NCBI GenBank assembly: GCA_900299255.1
Contig: OMJB01000056.1
Coordinates: 1-64,000, forward strand
DNA length: 64,000 bases
Reading direction: 5' to 3'
DNA from: Sphingobacteriales bacterium
GTDB taxonomy: Bacteria > Bacteroidota > Bacteroidia > Chitinophagales > Chitinophagaceae
The position numbers and the translations under genes were made by a program. Position 1 is the first letter of the stretch; the number at the start of each line of letters is the position of its first letter. The notes under the pieces are model-generated. The model did no database searches. It was not told where the DNA came from and worked only from the letters and a program-made list of their open reading frames with translations. Below, one piece after another: positions 44,736 through 53,584 of this stretch.

Positions 44736-47700
44736 TTAGTTGGATGCCTTTACTAATTTCTCTGTCTTAACGAGCGTTCCGACATTATTGTACAGTTTGA
44801 TCAGGTAAACACCATCTGCTATACCTCCAATGTTCACATCTTTAGCCTCTGGCATGTCAATTACCACCCTGCCGTCGAGGCTCGATATTACAGCGCGAAC
44901 TACATTCTCTGATTCGATGTGAATCATATTCTGAGCGGGGTTAGGGAATATCCTTATATCACCACTAATGGTTACATCTACCAATCCATTAGTAGATGCA
45001 GGTTCTGGTGGGCCCGGTGTAATATATGTTACAACATAAGCCGGTGAAACCGACTGGCACCCATGAATATCTGTTACGATGACCGTATAACTGCCCAGGC
45101 CTGTATTATGGCACCTGTAAGATGTTGCACCCGGAATCACAACAGAATTCTTGTACCACTGGTATGAAACAAAGGTTGTAGTACTCAGGTAAACCCCATC
45201 GAAAGAAACAAGCGGATTTGGCAGAGTCCATTCGGTAACAGAAGTGCTGGCACTGAATATGCTGCATGGTGTAAGCGTACCAACAGTAATCCTGACAGAA
45301 TACAAGCCAGTGTGTTGCGCCACATAAGTAGCTGAAGTAGCACCCACTATAGCAACGCCGTTTTTATACCACTGGTAGGTAACCGTTCCGGCACCTGAAA
45401 CTACAATTGCAGAAAGTGACACACTGCCTCCCCAACAGAAGGACGTAGCTGAAAGCGGCGAAATCAATGGTGCAGCGACAGCGGTTACATTTACAGCACT
45501 TGACATTGCAGTACATCCACCTGCTATAGAAGTAACCTTGACCTGATAACTACCTGTTGTTGTGGCTGTATAAGTAACACCAGTAGCTCCGGTAATAGCT
45601 ACACCGCCTTTATACCATTGGTAGGTGTAGGCTCCCGCAGGTGCGGCCAGTATAACACTGCCACCGGTGCAGAACACAAGGTCGCCACTAGGTACAATAG
45701 TTGAAGGCGGGGCTGGATTAACAGTTACAGTAACAGGCAACGAGGTGGTGCTGCAGCCTGAGTTGGAAACAACCAAAGTGTATGTACCTGCCAATGACGC
45801 CACATAGGTAATATTGGTGGCACCGGTGATCGCTACTCCACCCAACTTCCACTGGTAAGTAAGCCCTGTTCCGGAGTTACCTGTAAGAGTAACACTGCCG
45901 CCGGCACAGAATGACAAAGAGCCTGTAACTGTAATTGTTGAAGCAGGAGAGGCAAGCAGCGTAACAGTTGAAGTAGGAGAAACACTCCAGCAACCGAAAG
46001 CATTGGTTACCTTAACTGTGTAAGTACCTGAAACTGTAGGAACGAATGTAGCACCAACAGCACCCGTTATCGGCACGCCAGCCAACATCCACTGGTAAGT
46101 TATGCCGGCACCAGTAGGCGTAGCATTCAGTGTGGGTGAAGAACTGGCGCATGTAACCAGGGTAGTAGGAGAAATGCCTGCTATTACAGGATTTACTGTA
46201 ACCGGCTGATTAGCAGAAGTAGCGGAGCAAGGCCCCAACGTTACAACAACAAAGTAGTTGCCTGCCACGCCAGTTACATAAGTTGACGAAGTAGCACCGG
46301 CTATGACACCAGGGTTATGCCAAACATAGGTATAACCTACCCCTGTTGAGGCCGTAAGCGCCACTACATTGCCAGGACACAGGTCAGTGGGGCCGAGCGG
46401 AGTAATAGCGGCGGTTGGGGTTGGGTTGACAGTGATAACTTTTGATACTGCACAGCCACCATTATTATATGTAACTGTAACAGTACCTGTACTAACCGGA
46501 GTCACAACGGTGGTAGTTGCAGGGCCGGCTACAACTGTAGCTACAGTTGTAGGAGCACTGGACCATGTACCCACCGCAGGAGCTTCTGACAGTGTTATTG
46601 TGGATCCCATACAAACACTTGAAGGGCCGCTGATAGGTGTGGAGAAAGCAGTAACGGTAACTATTACAAAACGCGAGCAACCTGCCCAGTTTGTATACCA
46701 GACTGAATCTACTCCGGGGCCAACACCTGTAACGACAGTTGTAGTACCTGAAGTTGGCGACAATGTACCCACAGCTGTATTAGCGGAAGACCATGTGCCA
46801 CCAGTGGTAGTTTCTGTTAAAGTAAGTGTCTGGCCCTGACAAATATTAAGAGTAGTAAATGTAATAGGATTAGGCGAAGCTACAACGGTAATAACTTTTG
46901 TAACCTTGCAGCCAGTTGGCAGTGTATATGTAAGCGTATCGTTGCCGGGAGTAACGCCGGTAACAACGCCAGAACTAATACCAACGGTTGCATTGCCGTT
47001 AGAGAATGTCCAGCTACCGCCGCCCGGAGTTGACGATTCAGTTACCTGGCTTCCTACACAAACACTGTTAGGCCCTGAAATGCTTGTTGGATTCGGATTG
47101 ACATTTAATGTTGTACACCTGAAACAACCCGGAGCCGCAGTAAAGGTATAGCATACCGTTGCTGAACCAGGACCGACAGCTGTAACGTCGCCTGTACCAG
47201 AATTTATTGTTGCAACTGTTGACGGTGTACATGTCCATAACCCGGCACCGCCGCCCGATGTAAGCGTGAACGTGCCTGCGCCTGTACAAACATTCAACGG
47301 CCCAGTGATGACAGATGGTTTTGAAACGATCGTCATAGTATAGGTCTGGTAACAACCAGAACCCAAGGTATAAGTAAATGTAACAACACCACCACCAATA
47401 CCAACAACCATACCGGTGAGCGAACCAATTGTTGCCACAGCAGTGAGGCTGCTGGACCAGATACCACCAGTAATGGTATCGGTAAGATAAGTAGTATCCC
47501 CTTCACACATGGAAGTGAGTGTGCCATCAATGATAGATGGCAGTGGCAAAACTGTATCTACAACTTTATGGAAACACCCTGTTGGCATTGTATAGAACAA
47601 AGTATCAGTGCCAACAGTAACACCGGTTACAGTAACTGAAGTTCCGGAAGGCGTGATTGACACAGAACCTGTTCCGGGTGATGAAGTCCAGGTGCCCCCT

Positions 47701-49952
47701 GCTGCCGCACAAATGTCCGTTATTGACTGGCCGAGACAAACCAAAGTTGGCCCGGTTATAGGTGGAGGGCTTGTGTTAACTGTAACAATCAGAGACATTG
47801 CACAGCCAGTGACCGGCAAAGTATATACAATATTAGTGGTACCTGCAGCTAGTGCACAGAATTGGCCAGAGGTATTGACCGAACCAACCGAAGGGGTTGC
47901 GCTGGTCCACGTACCACCGGCAGGGCCGGTAACAACATTTACACATTTTCCAGTACATACTGGATTTTTCATCTTGATGGTATCCGGGCGCGGATTAACT
48001 GTTACTGTTTTTGTAACATTACAGCCCGTACTGGTTGCAGTGAATGTAACTGTGGCAACACCACCTGTGCCAATAATTCCTACGCCTCGTAAAGTAGTGC
48101 TGGTACTCGGGCCCGGAGTTACAGTAGCCACTGTAGTTGGTGCAACTGACCATGTACCGGAAACGCCGTCGGTAAGTGCAATGGTAGAACCCTCACAAAC
48201 AACTGAAGGCCCGCCGATAGCCGCAGGGAGGCAATTGGTAGATATTGTCCTTGTGCGTGCGCAGGTAGTTGGCAAAGTATACGTTATTATAGTTGTTCCG
48301 GGGCATGTTACAGGAGTGACAATACCATCTGAAGAACCGATAGTTGCTACACCGGTAGAACCGCTTGTCCATGACCCACCTGCAGGAGTAGATGTGAGTG
48401 TAATTGTGGAACCCATACATACCGAACCGGAGCCTGAAGGCACTGTGGGGTTAGGATTAACAGTGAATACCACTGTGGCTGCGCAGACACCAATCATGTA
48501 ACTGATGGTACTGACGCCTGCTGCAACACCACACACCAGGCCACCTGTTGTAATAGTTGCAGTACCAGTAGAGGTGCTGGACCATGTGCCGCCTGGGTCA
48601 GGATCTGTAAGCGTAACGCAGAGCCCTTCGCAAACGCTTGGTGTACCTGCAATAGGTGCGGGCCGCGGATTTACAACCAGGCTTCTGAATGTTGAGCATC
48701 CGGTTGACGTAAAAGTGTAAGAAATATTAACAGAACCAGCAGCAACACCGCTGATAACGCCGGTAGCAGAACCGACAGTTGCAATAGCAGTGTTAGAACT
48801 AGACCAGGTACCACCTGGGTCAGTATCTACGAAAGCAATAGTTGACCCTTCGCAAACAAAGAATGGGCCAGAAATAGGAACAGGAAGAGGGTTTATTGTC
48901 AGCTGAGTTGTAGCACGGCAACCAGGGATGCCAGCTATAACTTCGTAGCTAATAGTAACAACGCCCGCACCAACACCAGTTACCACACCCGTAAACGTAT
49001 CTATAGTGGCTTTGGTGACATCGCTACTATACCACCTGCCGCCCGGGGCAGCATCTGTTAATGCAGCTGTGCCGCCAACGCACAAATGATCTGCGCCGCT
49101 AATGGTACCCGCAACGCAGTACACTGTAATGGTAACTAAACCATCACCTGTTCTGCAGCCACGGCTTTCAGTTAACATTGATACGCCAGGAGCACCGTAA
49201 TAGTCTGCACCGCCGCCGCCACCGCTGAACTGGCCGCCACCGCCACCATAGAAGCCGCCACCGCCGCCGCCGCCAGCAGATGTTATTCCACCAGCACCGC
49301 CATCAGTTGCTGTTCCATCGCTTCCCGCAGAACCAATACATGAAGGGCAGATACCACCGAAACCACCAGACACACCTGAAACGCCGCCACCACCACCGGT
49401 AGTAGCACCACAGCCAACACCGTCTTCACCTGTGGTACCACCAATATTTGCACCACCATTACCACCACGATCCAAATCTCCGCCACACTGCAAACCAGCA
49501 CCACCGCCACCGCCAGCAACAACCAATCTATCTCCTGGTGCGTAAGGGAAAGACCTAACGTCAGATGCACCACCTCCACCACCGCCAGAATAAGTTGAGA
49601 CGCCGTAACTACCATTGCCACCGCCGTTAAAACCGCCAGCACCGCCTGCTGTAGCAGTACCGTTACGCCCACGGCCGCCAACATTTACCTGAAGTACCTG
49701 CCCTGGCGTAACAGCGATGATTGCACGAACACATCCACCTTTACCCGCAACATCGGAGAAATCAGGTTCATCAGAGTTCAATCCGCCTTCTGCACCCTGC
49801 ACCAAAACCGTGACTGCTGATACTCCTGCAGGAACAGTGTAAGTCTGGGCGCCACCTGTATATGAAAATGTAGTAGTTTGAGCAACTGAGCTATAGTGAA
49901 CGCCCAGTAACAGGATTAACAGCACTTTTAGGGAATTGTACGTTTTTTTCAT
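44736..49952 (-). CDS. giant T9SS cargo: glycine-rich domain plus Big/Ig-like repeats
   Basis: 1738 residues from ATG 49952; an in-frame TTG at 49976 is less likely. The signal peptide ends HYSSVAQ. Residues ~25-275 form a glycine-rich domain (GGGGGGASDVRSFPYA, DRLVVAGGGGGAG) like the ALK-type GRD family. Then come 12 Big_2-like modules of ~75 residues (VCEGSTIAFVDTDPGGTWSS..), homologous to those of the 2423-residue protein. Six Ig/PKD-like domains follow (YQWYKNGVAIVGATSATYVA), then a T9SS sorting domain (RIFPNPAQNMIHIES..DGVYLIKLYN). It is predicted to be secreted and surface-attached, probably adhesive; no enzyme motif was found. Confidence 0.93.
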   Translation of the reverse strand: MKKTYNSLKVLLILLLGVHYSSVAQTTTFSYTGGAQTYTVPAGVSAVTVLVQGAEGGLNSDEPDFSDVAGKGGCVRAIIAVTPGQVLQVNVGGRGRNGTATAGGAGGFNGGGNGSYGVSTYSGGGGGGASDVRSFPYAPGDRLVVAGGGGGAGLQCGGDLDRGGNGGANIGGTTGEDGVGCGATTGGGGGVSGVSGGFGGICPSCIGSAGSDGTATDGGAGGITSAGGGGGGGFYGGGGGQFSGGGGGADYYGAPGVSMLTESRGCRTGDGLVTITVYCVAGTISGADHLCVGGTAALTDAAPGGRWYSSDVTKATIDTFTGVVTGVGAGVVTISYEVIAGIPGCRATTQLTINPLPVPISGPFFVCEGSTIAFVDTDPGGTWSSSNTAIATVGSATGVISGVAAGSVNISYTFTSTGCSTFRSLVVNPRPAPIAGTPSVCEGLCVTLTDPDPGGTWSSTSTGTATITTGGLVCGVAAGVSTISYMIGVCAATVVFTVNPNPTVPSGSGSVCMGSTITLTSTPAGGSWTSGSTGVATIGSSDGIVTPVTCPGTTIITYTLPTTCARTRTISTNCLPAAIGGPSVVCEGSTIALTDGVSGTWSVAPTTVATVTPGPSTSTTLRGVGIIGTGGVATVTFTATSTGCNVTKTVTVNPRPDTIKMKNPVCTGKCVNVVTGPAGGTWTSATPSVGSVNTSGQFCALAAGTTNIVYTLPVTGCAMSLIVTVNTSPPPITGPTLVCLGQSITDICAAAGGTWTSSPGTGSVSITPSGTSVTVTGVTVGTDTLFYTMPTGCFHKVVDTVLPLPSIIDGTLTSMCEGDTTYLTDTITGGIWSSSLTAVATIGSLTGMVVGIGGGVVTFTYTLGSGCYQTYTMTIVSKPSVITGPLNVCTGAGTFTLTSGGGAGLWTCTPSTVATINSGTGDVTAVGPGSATVCYTFTAAPGCFRCTTLNVNPNPTSISGPNSVCVGSQVTESSTPGGGSWTFSNGNATVGISSGVVTGVTPGNDTLTYTLPTGCKVTKVITVVASPNPITFTTLNICQGQTLTLTETTTGGTWSSANTAVGTLSPTSGTTTVVTGVGPGVDSVWYTNWAGCSRFVIVTVTAFSTPISGPSSVCMGSTITLSEAPAVGTWSSAPTTVATVVAGPATTTVVTPVSTGTVTVTYNNGGCAVSKVITVNPTPTAAITPLGPTDLCPGNVVALTASTGVGYTYVWHNPGVIAGATSSTYVTGVAGNYFVVVTLGPCSATSANQPVTVNPVIAGISPTTLVTCASSSPTLNATPTGAGITYQWMLAGVPITGAVGATFVPTVSGTYTVKVTNAFGCWSVSPTSTVTLLASPASTITVTGSLSFCAGGSVTLTGNSGTGLTYQWKLGGVAITGATNITYVASLAGTYTLVVSNSGCSTTSLPVTVTVNPAPPSTIVPSGDLVFCTGGSVILAAPAGAYTYQWYKGGVAITGATGVTYTATTTGSYQVKVTSIAGGCTAMSSAVNVTAVAAPLISPLSATSFCWGGSVSLSAIVVSGAGTVTYQWYKNGVAIVGATSATYVAQHTGLYSVRITVGTLTPCSIFSASTSVTEWTLPNPLVSFDGVYLSTTTFVSYQWYKNSVVIPGATSYRCHNTGLGSYTVIVTDIHGCQSVSPAYVVTYITPGPPEPASTNGLVDVTISGDIRIFPNPAQNMIHIESENVVRAVISSLDGRVVIDMPEAKDVNIGGIADGVYLIKLYNNVGTLVKTEKLVKASN
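46407..49103 (-). repeat. in-frame array of 12 Big_2-like modules
   Basis: Twelve diverged modules of about 225 bp within the 1738-residue protein. They encode the same Cys...GGxW...GC pattern as the array at 14689-19536, but the two arrays differ in module number and flanking domains. Confidence 0.8.
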
Positions 49953-50293
49953 CTTATCTTTTTTAAAAAAGGGCAACCAAATATTTTATCTGAAAAATCT
50001 AAACTGTTTAACGTGGCACATCAATGCCACCGCATTGCAAAAATGCATAAACAAAGAATACACCCTGTATTTTGAAACAAGGAGTTGTCTTTTTTCAGCA
50101 ATCAGTTCTAAAGGTAGTAATTATTTTTATGATTTCCTCAGCAACAAAATCAAATTTAATAAAATTAAATACAGATGAGTTTCGAACGAGAAATTTCGGA
50201 GCAGACAGATTAATTTTCAGTTAAAAAACCGAATATACGAGCAGCTGCAACTAAAATACGCAAAAGCCAAACTCCATAAAAAAATAAAAGGGG
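49953..50293. other. AT-rich upstream region of the giant cargo gene
   Basis: 341 bp without a gene. A small hairpin GTGGCA (50013-50018) / TGCCAC (50025-50030) lies in what would be the 5' leader of the minus-strand gene. No -7 match of good quality was found. Confidence 0.35.
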
Positions 50294-50806
50294 CTATCTG
50301 AGGCTCTGCCCAAAATAACTGCAATCGTAAGAAGTAGTGTCATGCACTACATGGTAACGAAGCCACAAACTGTCATTGCTGAGTTTGCCCCAGCCATAAT
50401 ATGTAGTGCTGTTATTGGCACCCTGAAAAGTGAACGAATCAGTAGACTGAATTGTGCAAATTGCACTGTCCTCCACATTGTTGATAAAATTTGTCAGGGT
50501 CATTTCAAGCGAGTCATGCAAAACTGCCAATAAATGAATCTGATAAGGAGTATAATGCATGTTTGAAGCATCTGCACCACAGGTATCTCCACCCCTGTAA
50601 GTAAAAATAAACTTGTCTCTGGAAAGTGTTTCACACCTGGGGCCTTCAAAACCGACAGGGCAAACGCAATTGCCACCATCGCACACACCCTGATTCAGGC
50701 AAAGAACATTATGACACTTATTCTTATTGCACGCAGTATACAGGACAACAGACAATACTGCAACTAATACTGATACAGTAAAGAGTATGGCTTGGTTTTG
50801 TTTCAT
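50294..50806 (-). CDS. EGF-like domain lipoprotein
   Basis: 170-residue predicted lipoprotein. A hydrophobic segment (residues 7-24) ends in the lipobox VLYTAC with Cys26. Residues 31-58 form an EGF-like module with six cysteines (31, 36, 42, 47, 49, 58) and the typical CVCPVGFEGPRC ending. The rest (60-170) is an unrecognised beta-rich domain with a few more cysteines. EGF modules are rare in bacteria generally but occur in Bacteroidota lipoproteins. The role is unknown. Confidence 0.8.
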   Translation of the reverse strand: MKQNQAILFTVSVLVAVLSVVLYTACNKNKCHNVLCLNQGVCDGGNCVCPVGFEGPRCETLSRDKFIFTYRGGDTCGADASNMHYTPYQIHLLAVLHDSLEMTLTNFINNVEDSAICTIQSTDSFTFQGANNSTTYYGWGKLSNDSLWLRYHVVHDTTSYDCSYFGQSLR

Positions 50807-51031
50807 AAAAGAAATTTGGAACTGCTAAAATATCAAATGTTTTATCAAAGATAACTTTCGGAGCGATTAATTTTTTTTATGCTGTTTATATCTATATGTA
50901 TACTGGTAACGGAAAAAGAACAGGTACTACTGATTGTAACACAAATGACATTGATTTTTAACTTTCAGGCAATAAAAAAACGAGCTTTTTATACAACGGC
51001 AAAAAGGAAGCAGCACATCCGAATTTGCAGC

Positions 51032-51059
51032 AAAAAAAAGGCCCCGGATATCCGGGGCC
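51032..51059 (-). terminator. strong rho-independent terminator
   Basis: A perfect 20-bp palindrome (GGCCCCGG-ATAT-CCGGGGCC) is followed on the minus strand by eight T (plus 51032-51039). No protein gene ends here, which is the main evidence for the small RNA. Confidence 0.85.
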
Positions 51060-51114
51060 AGCAGTTTTCACGGTGTCAGGGAAATATCTTTATAATTGAG
51101 ATTTCCTCTTTTCC
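51032..51114 (-). ncRNA. candidate small RNA of about 80-90 nt
   Basis: A minus-strand unit lies inside the divergent gap between the EGF lipoprotein (minus) and the PorT-like gene (plus). The promoter has a perfect -7 TAACTTTG (plus 51120-51127) with a TTG 22 bp upstream (plus 51150-51152). The transcript would include a hairpin from GGAAAT/ATTTCC (51080-51085 with 51101-51106) and end in a perfect 20-bp GC-rich palindrome (51040-51059) followed by eight T. No start codon with a plausible ORF is present. The family is not recognised. It could instead be a long attenuated leader of the EGF gene, but the terminator argues for a short RNA. Confidence 0.6.
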
Positions 51115-51119
51115 GAAAA

Positions 51120-51152
51120 CAAAGTTAAGGAAAAAGAGGTATCAAAAAACAA
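51120..51152 (-). promoter_or_regulatory. promoter of the candidate small RNA
   Basis: Minus-strand TTG (plus 51150-51152), 22-bp spacer, TAACTTTG (plus 51120-51127). This matches the Bacteroidota consensus and fires away from the PorT-like gene. Confidence 0.55.
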
Positions 51153-51259
51153 CTTTTTTATTAAGTTTTCTTAATTTTCGACAATTGCTAATGGGATAAC
51201 ATCAATGAACATACTGTATCTTCGCATTTTCCGTTTTAGCGAAACATCAATACAATTTC

Positions 51260-51958
51260 ATGCGCAGGGTTTCCTTTCTGATTACTTTTATTTTACTTAC
51301 CACTGTAAGTTCCAAAGCCCAGCGTACAATCCTAAACATGGCGGAACATGATGATAAACACTACTATTTTGGGCTCACTTTTGGGCTGAATTTTTCCGTT
51401 TACCAGGTTAATTACACTAATTCATTTTCTAATACGGATACATTTAAGAGAATTCAGCCGCACTGGCAGCCAGGATTTAACCTGGGGCTTCTGGGCAATC
51501 TGAAAATATCCAATTTCATTGACCTGCGTTTTGTGCCGTCTCTGGCATTTGCAGAAAAAAATATTGTATACCAATATGGCATTCCTGCGGACAGTACGCT
51601 TAAAAAGAATATTGAGTCGATATATATGCACCTGCCGCTGCAGCTCAAATTCAAAAGTGACCGTATCAAAAATTTCAGGTTCTATGCGATTACGGGCATA
51701 AAATTTGATTATGACATGGCCGCCAATGCGCGATCGCGCAGAACTGATGAGTTTTTGAAGGTGAGCCCAATGGATTTTGGGTATGAAATAGGTGTAGGAT
51801 TTGAATTTTTTAATCCCAACTTCATCTTTTCACCCGAGATTAAGCTGAGCCAGGGACTGATGAACCAACTATATAAAGATGCCCGGCTGCCTCTGAGCAA
51901 TGCTATTGAAACACTCTATACGAGGATGATAGTAATATCCATACATCTGGAAGGGTAA
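51260..51958 (+). CDS. porT: PorT/SprT-like outer-membrane protein (T9SS component)
   Basis: 232 residues, with signal peptide at ~1-20 (ILLTTVSSKAQ) and an eight-strand-type beta-barrel pattern: YYFGLTFGLNFSVYQV, WQPGFNLGLLGNLKI, DLRFVPSLAFAEKNIVY, LQLKFKSDRIKNFRFYAITG, FIFSPEIKLSQGL. Length and layout match PorT/SprT, a protein needed for T9SS secretion and gliding in Porphyromonas and Flavobacterium. General PorT-family barrels share the fold, so the exact T9SS role is probable but not certain. TATCTTCG at 51217-51224 may be its -7 element. Confidence 0.75.
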   Translation: MRRVSFLITFILLTTVSSKAQRTILNMAEHDDKHYYFGLTFGLNFSVYQVNYTNSFSNTDTFKRIQPHWQPGFNLGLLGNLKISNFIDLRFVPSLAFAEKNIVYQYGIPADSTLKKNIESIYMHLPLQLKFKSDRIKNFRFYAITGIKFDYDMAANARSRRTDEFLKVSPMDFGYEIGVGFEFFNPNFIFSPEIKLSQGLMNQLYKDARLPLSNAIETLYTRMIVISIHLEG

Positions 51959-52103
51959 ATAAAATTAAAAATCAAAAAGTAAAAATTAAACTGCCTGGGT
52001 TTGTTTGATAGTATACGGCAGGAGTTGAAACTCAGCCACATTTTTTTTCAAATGGGGAAAACTTCAGCGATTTTAGAGTTTCTCCCGACATAACATTCAA
52101 CGC

Positions 52104-53309
52104 ATGAAGGACGCATTCATAGTAGACGGTATCAGAACACCTATTGGAAATTTCAGAGGGTCACTTTCCGGCATCAGGGCTGATGACCTGGCCGCAGTTG
52201 TGATGAGCAAACTAGCAGAACGCAACCCCTCTATTCCGGCTGAGGCGATTGACGATGTAATATTTGGCACATCAAATCAGGCGGGAGATGATAACCGCAA
52301 CGTGGCAAGGATGTCTTTGCTGCTGGCTGGCCTACCCTGGACTGTGCCGGGCGAGACAGTGAACAGGCTTTGCGCATCGGGCATGAGTGCAGTGATCAAT
52401 GCAGCACGCGCAATAAAAGCAGGCGACGGTGATGTATTTATGGCAGGCGGCATAGAACATATGACCAGAGGGCCGTGGGTAATCTCAAAAACATCGCAGC
52501 CTTTCGGACAGGATGCTCAGATGTTTGATTCCAGTTTCGGATGGCGTTTTATTAATCCGAAAATGCATGAAATGTACGGAACCGATGCCATGGGTGTTAC
52601 TGCAGAAAACCTTGCAGAGATGTACAACATCAGCAGGGAAGACCAGGACAGGTTTGCCTTCAACTCTCAGATGAAAGCGGCAGCCGCACAACAATCGGGC
52701 AGGCTGGCAGAAGAAATAACAGCAGTGGAAATACCCAACAAAAAAGGGGACCCAACAATAGTATCAAAAGATGAGTTTCTGAAACCAACTACAACAGTTG
52801 AAAAGTTAGGGCAACTGAAACCATCATTTAAGAAAACCGGTACCGTTACAGCCGGAAATGCATCAGGGCTTAACGATGGCGCTGCGGCAATTTATGTGCT
52901 ATCGGGCGAAGCGGTAAAACAATATGGTGCTGCCCCCAAAGCACGGATAGTTAGCTCAGCTACTGCCGGTGTGGAGCCGAGAATAATGGGCATAGGGCCT
53001 GTACCTGCTACTCAGAAAGCGCTTGCAAAGGCAGGCCTTACACTGAATGATATAGGCGTAATAGAGCTGAATGAAGCCTTCGCAGCGCAAAGCCTTGCCT
53101 GTATCAGGCAACTGGGCCTTGCAGATGATGACCCGAGAATAAACCCAAATGGAGGAGCAATAGCACTGGGCCATCCGTTAGGTATGAGCGGAGCACGCAT
53201 CATTTATTCAGCTGCACTGGAACTGCAGAAAACAGGAAAACGCTATGCACTGGCCACCATGTGCATCGGTCTTGGACAGGGATATGCAGTGATCATAGAA
53301 CGGTGTTGA
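52104..53309 (+). CDS. acetyl-CoA acyltransferase, 3-oxoadipyl-CoA thiolase-like
   Basis: 401-residue thiolase. The acyl-accepting cysteine is Cys90 (VNRLCASGM), the His is His357 ([12 protein letters not shown]) and the second cysteine is Cys387 (CIGLGQG). The motifs [21 protein letters not shown] and [16 protein letters not shown] follow the PcaF/PaaJ type that cleaves 3-oxoadipyl-CoA to succinyl-CoA and acetyl-CoA. No other phenylacetate or beta-ketoadipate genes are adjacent, so a broader beta-ketothiolase role is possible. Confidence 0.88.
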   Translation: MKDAFIVDGIRTPIGNFRGSLSGIRADDLAAVVMSKLAERNPSIPAEAIDDVIFGTSNQAGDDNRNVARMSLLLAGLPWTVPGETVNRLCASGMSAVINAARAIKAGDGDVFMAGGIEHMTRGPWVISKTSQPFGQDAQMFDSSFGWRFINPKMHEMYGTDAMGVTAENLAEMYNISREDQDRFAFNSQMKAAAAQQSGRLAEEITAVEIPNKKGDPTIVSKDEFLKPTTTVEKLGQLKPSFKKTGTVTAGNASGLNDGAAAIYVLSGEAVKQYGAAPKARIVSSATAGVEPRIMGIGPVPATQKALAKAGLTLNDIGVIELNEAFAAQSLACIRQLGLADDDPRINPNGGAIALGHPLGMSGARIIYSAALELQKTGKRYALATMCIGLGQGYAVIIERC

Positions 53310-53373
53310 TACTGCATTGAGTATGATACTTAATTTCACAATACTCCCTTCAGCAACCCAACCAAACACAACA

Positions 53374-53401
53374 GTCATGGTTCGACTATGCTCGCCATGA
53401 C
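53374..53401. repeat. REP-like palindrome
   Basis: GTCATGG...CCATGAC, a 7-bp inverted repeat around TTCGACTATGCTCG. A degenerate relative is at 24151-24167. It lies in a 275-bp gene-free gap (53310-53584) after the thiolase gene. The remaining gap shows nothing else. Confidence 0.55.
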
Positions 53402-53584
53402 ACTTCGTTCTATGGCCAAACTGTGTAATTAAATATCAGAGGTTATGTAAGGCAATATTATTTTCGAGCAAAAGTTGCAGCAGTTTTTTGTAGTCATTGA
53501 GCAGCATAGCGATGTTAATTCCTTTCGCGGAACATTTGTAGATAACACAGATTGGCACACAAAATTTGCTGGCGAAAAAAACAC

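Noticed and set aside
47608-48501. 297-codon ORF opposite the second giant cargo gene
   Set aside because: It is a mirror of the Thr/Val/Gly-rich repeat coding strand; Val/Pro-rich and without a domain.
50879-51199. 106-codon plus-strand ORF upstream of the PorT-like gene
   Set aside because: It runs through the perfect palindromic terminator and the small RNA promoter on the other strand and has a low-complexity Lys/Ile composition.
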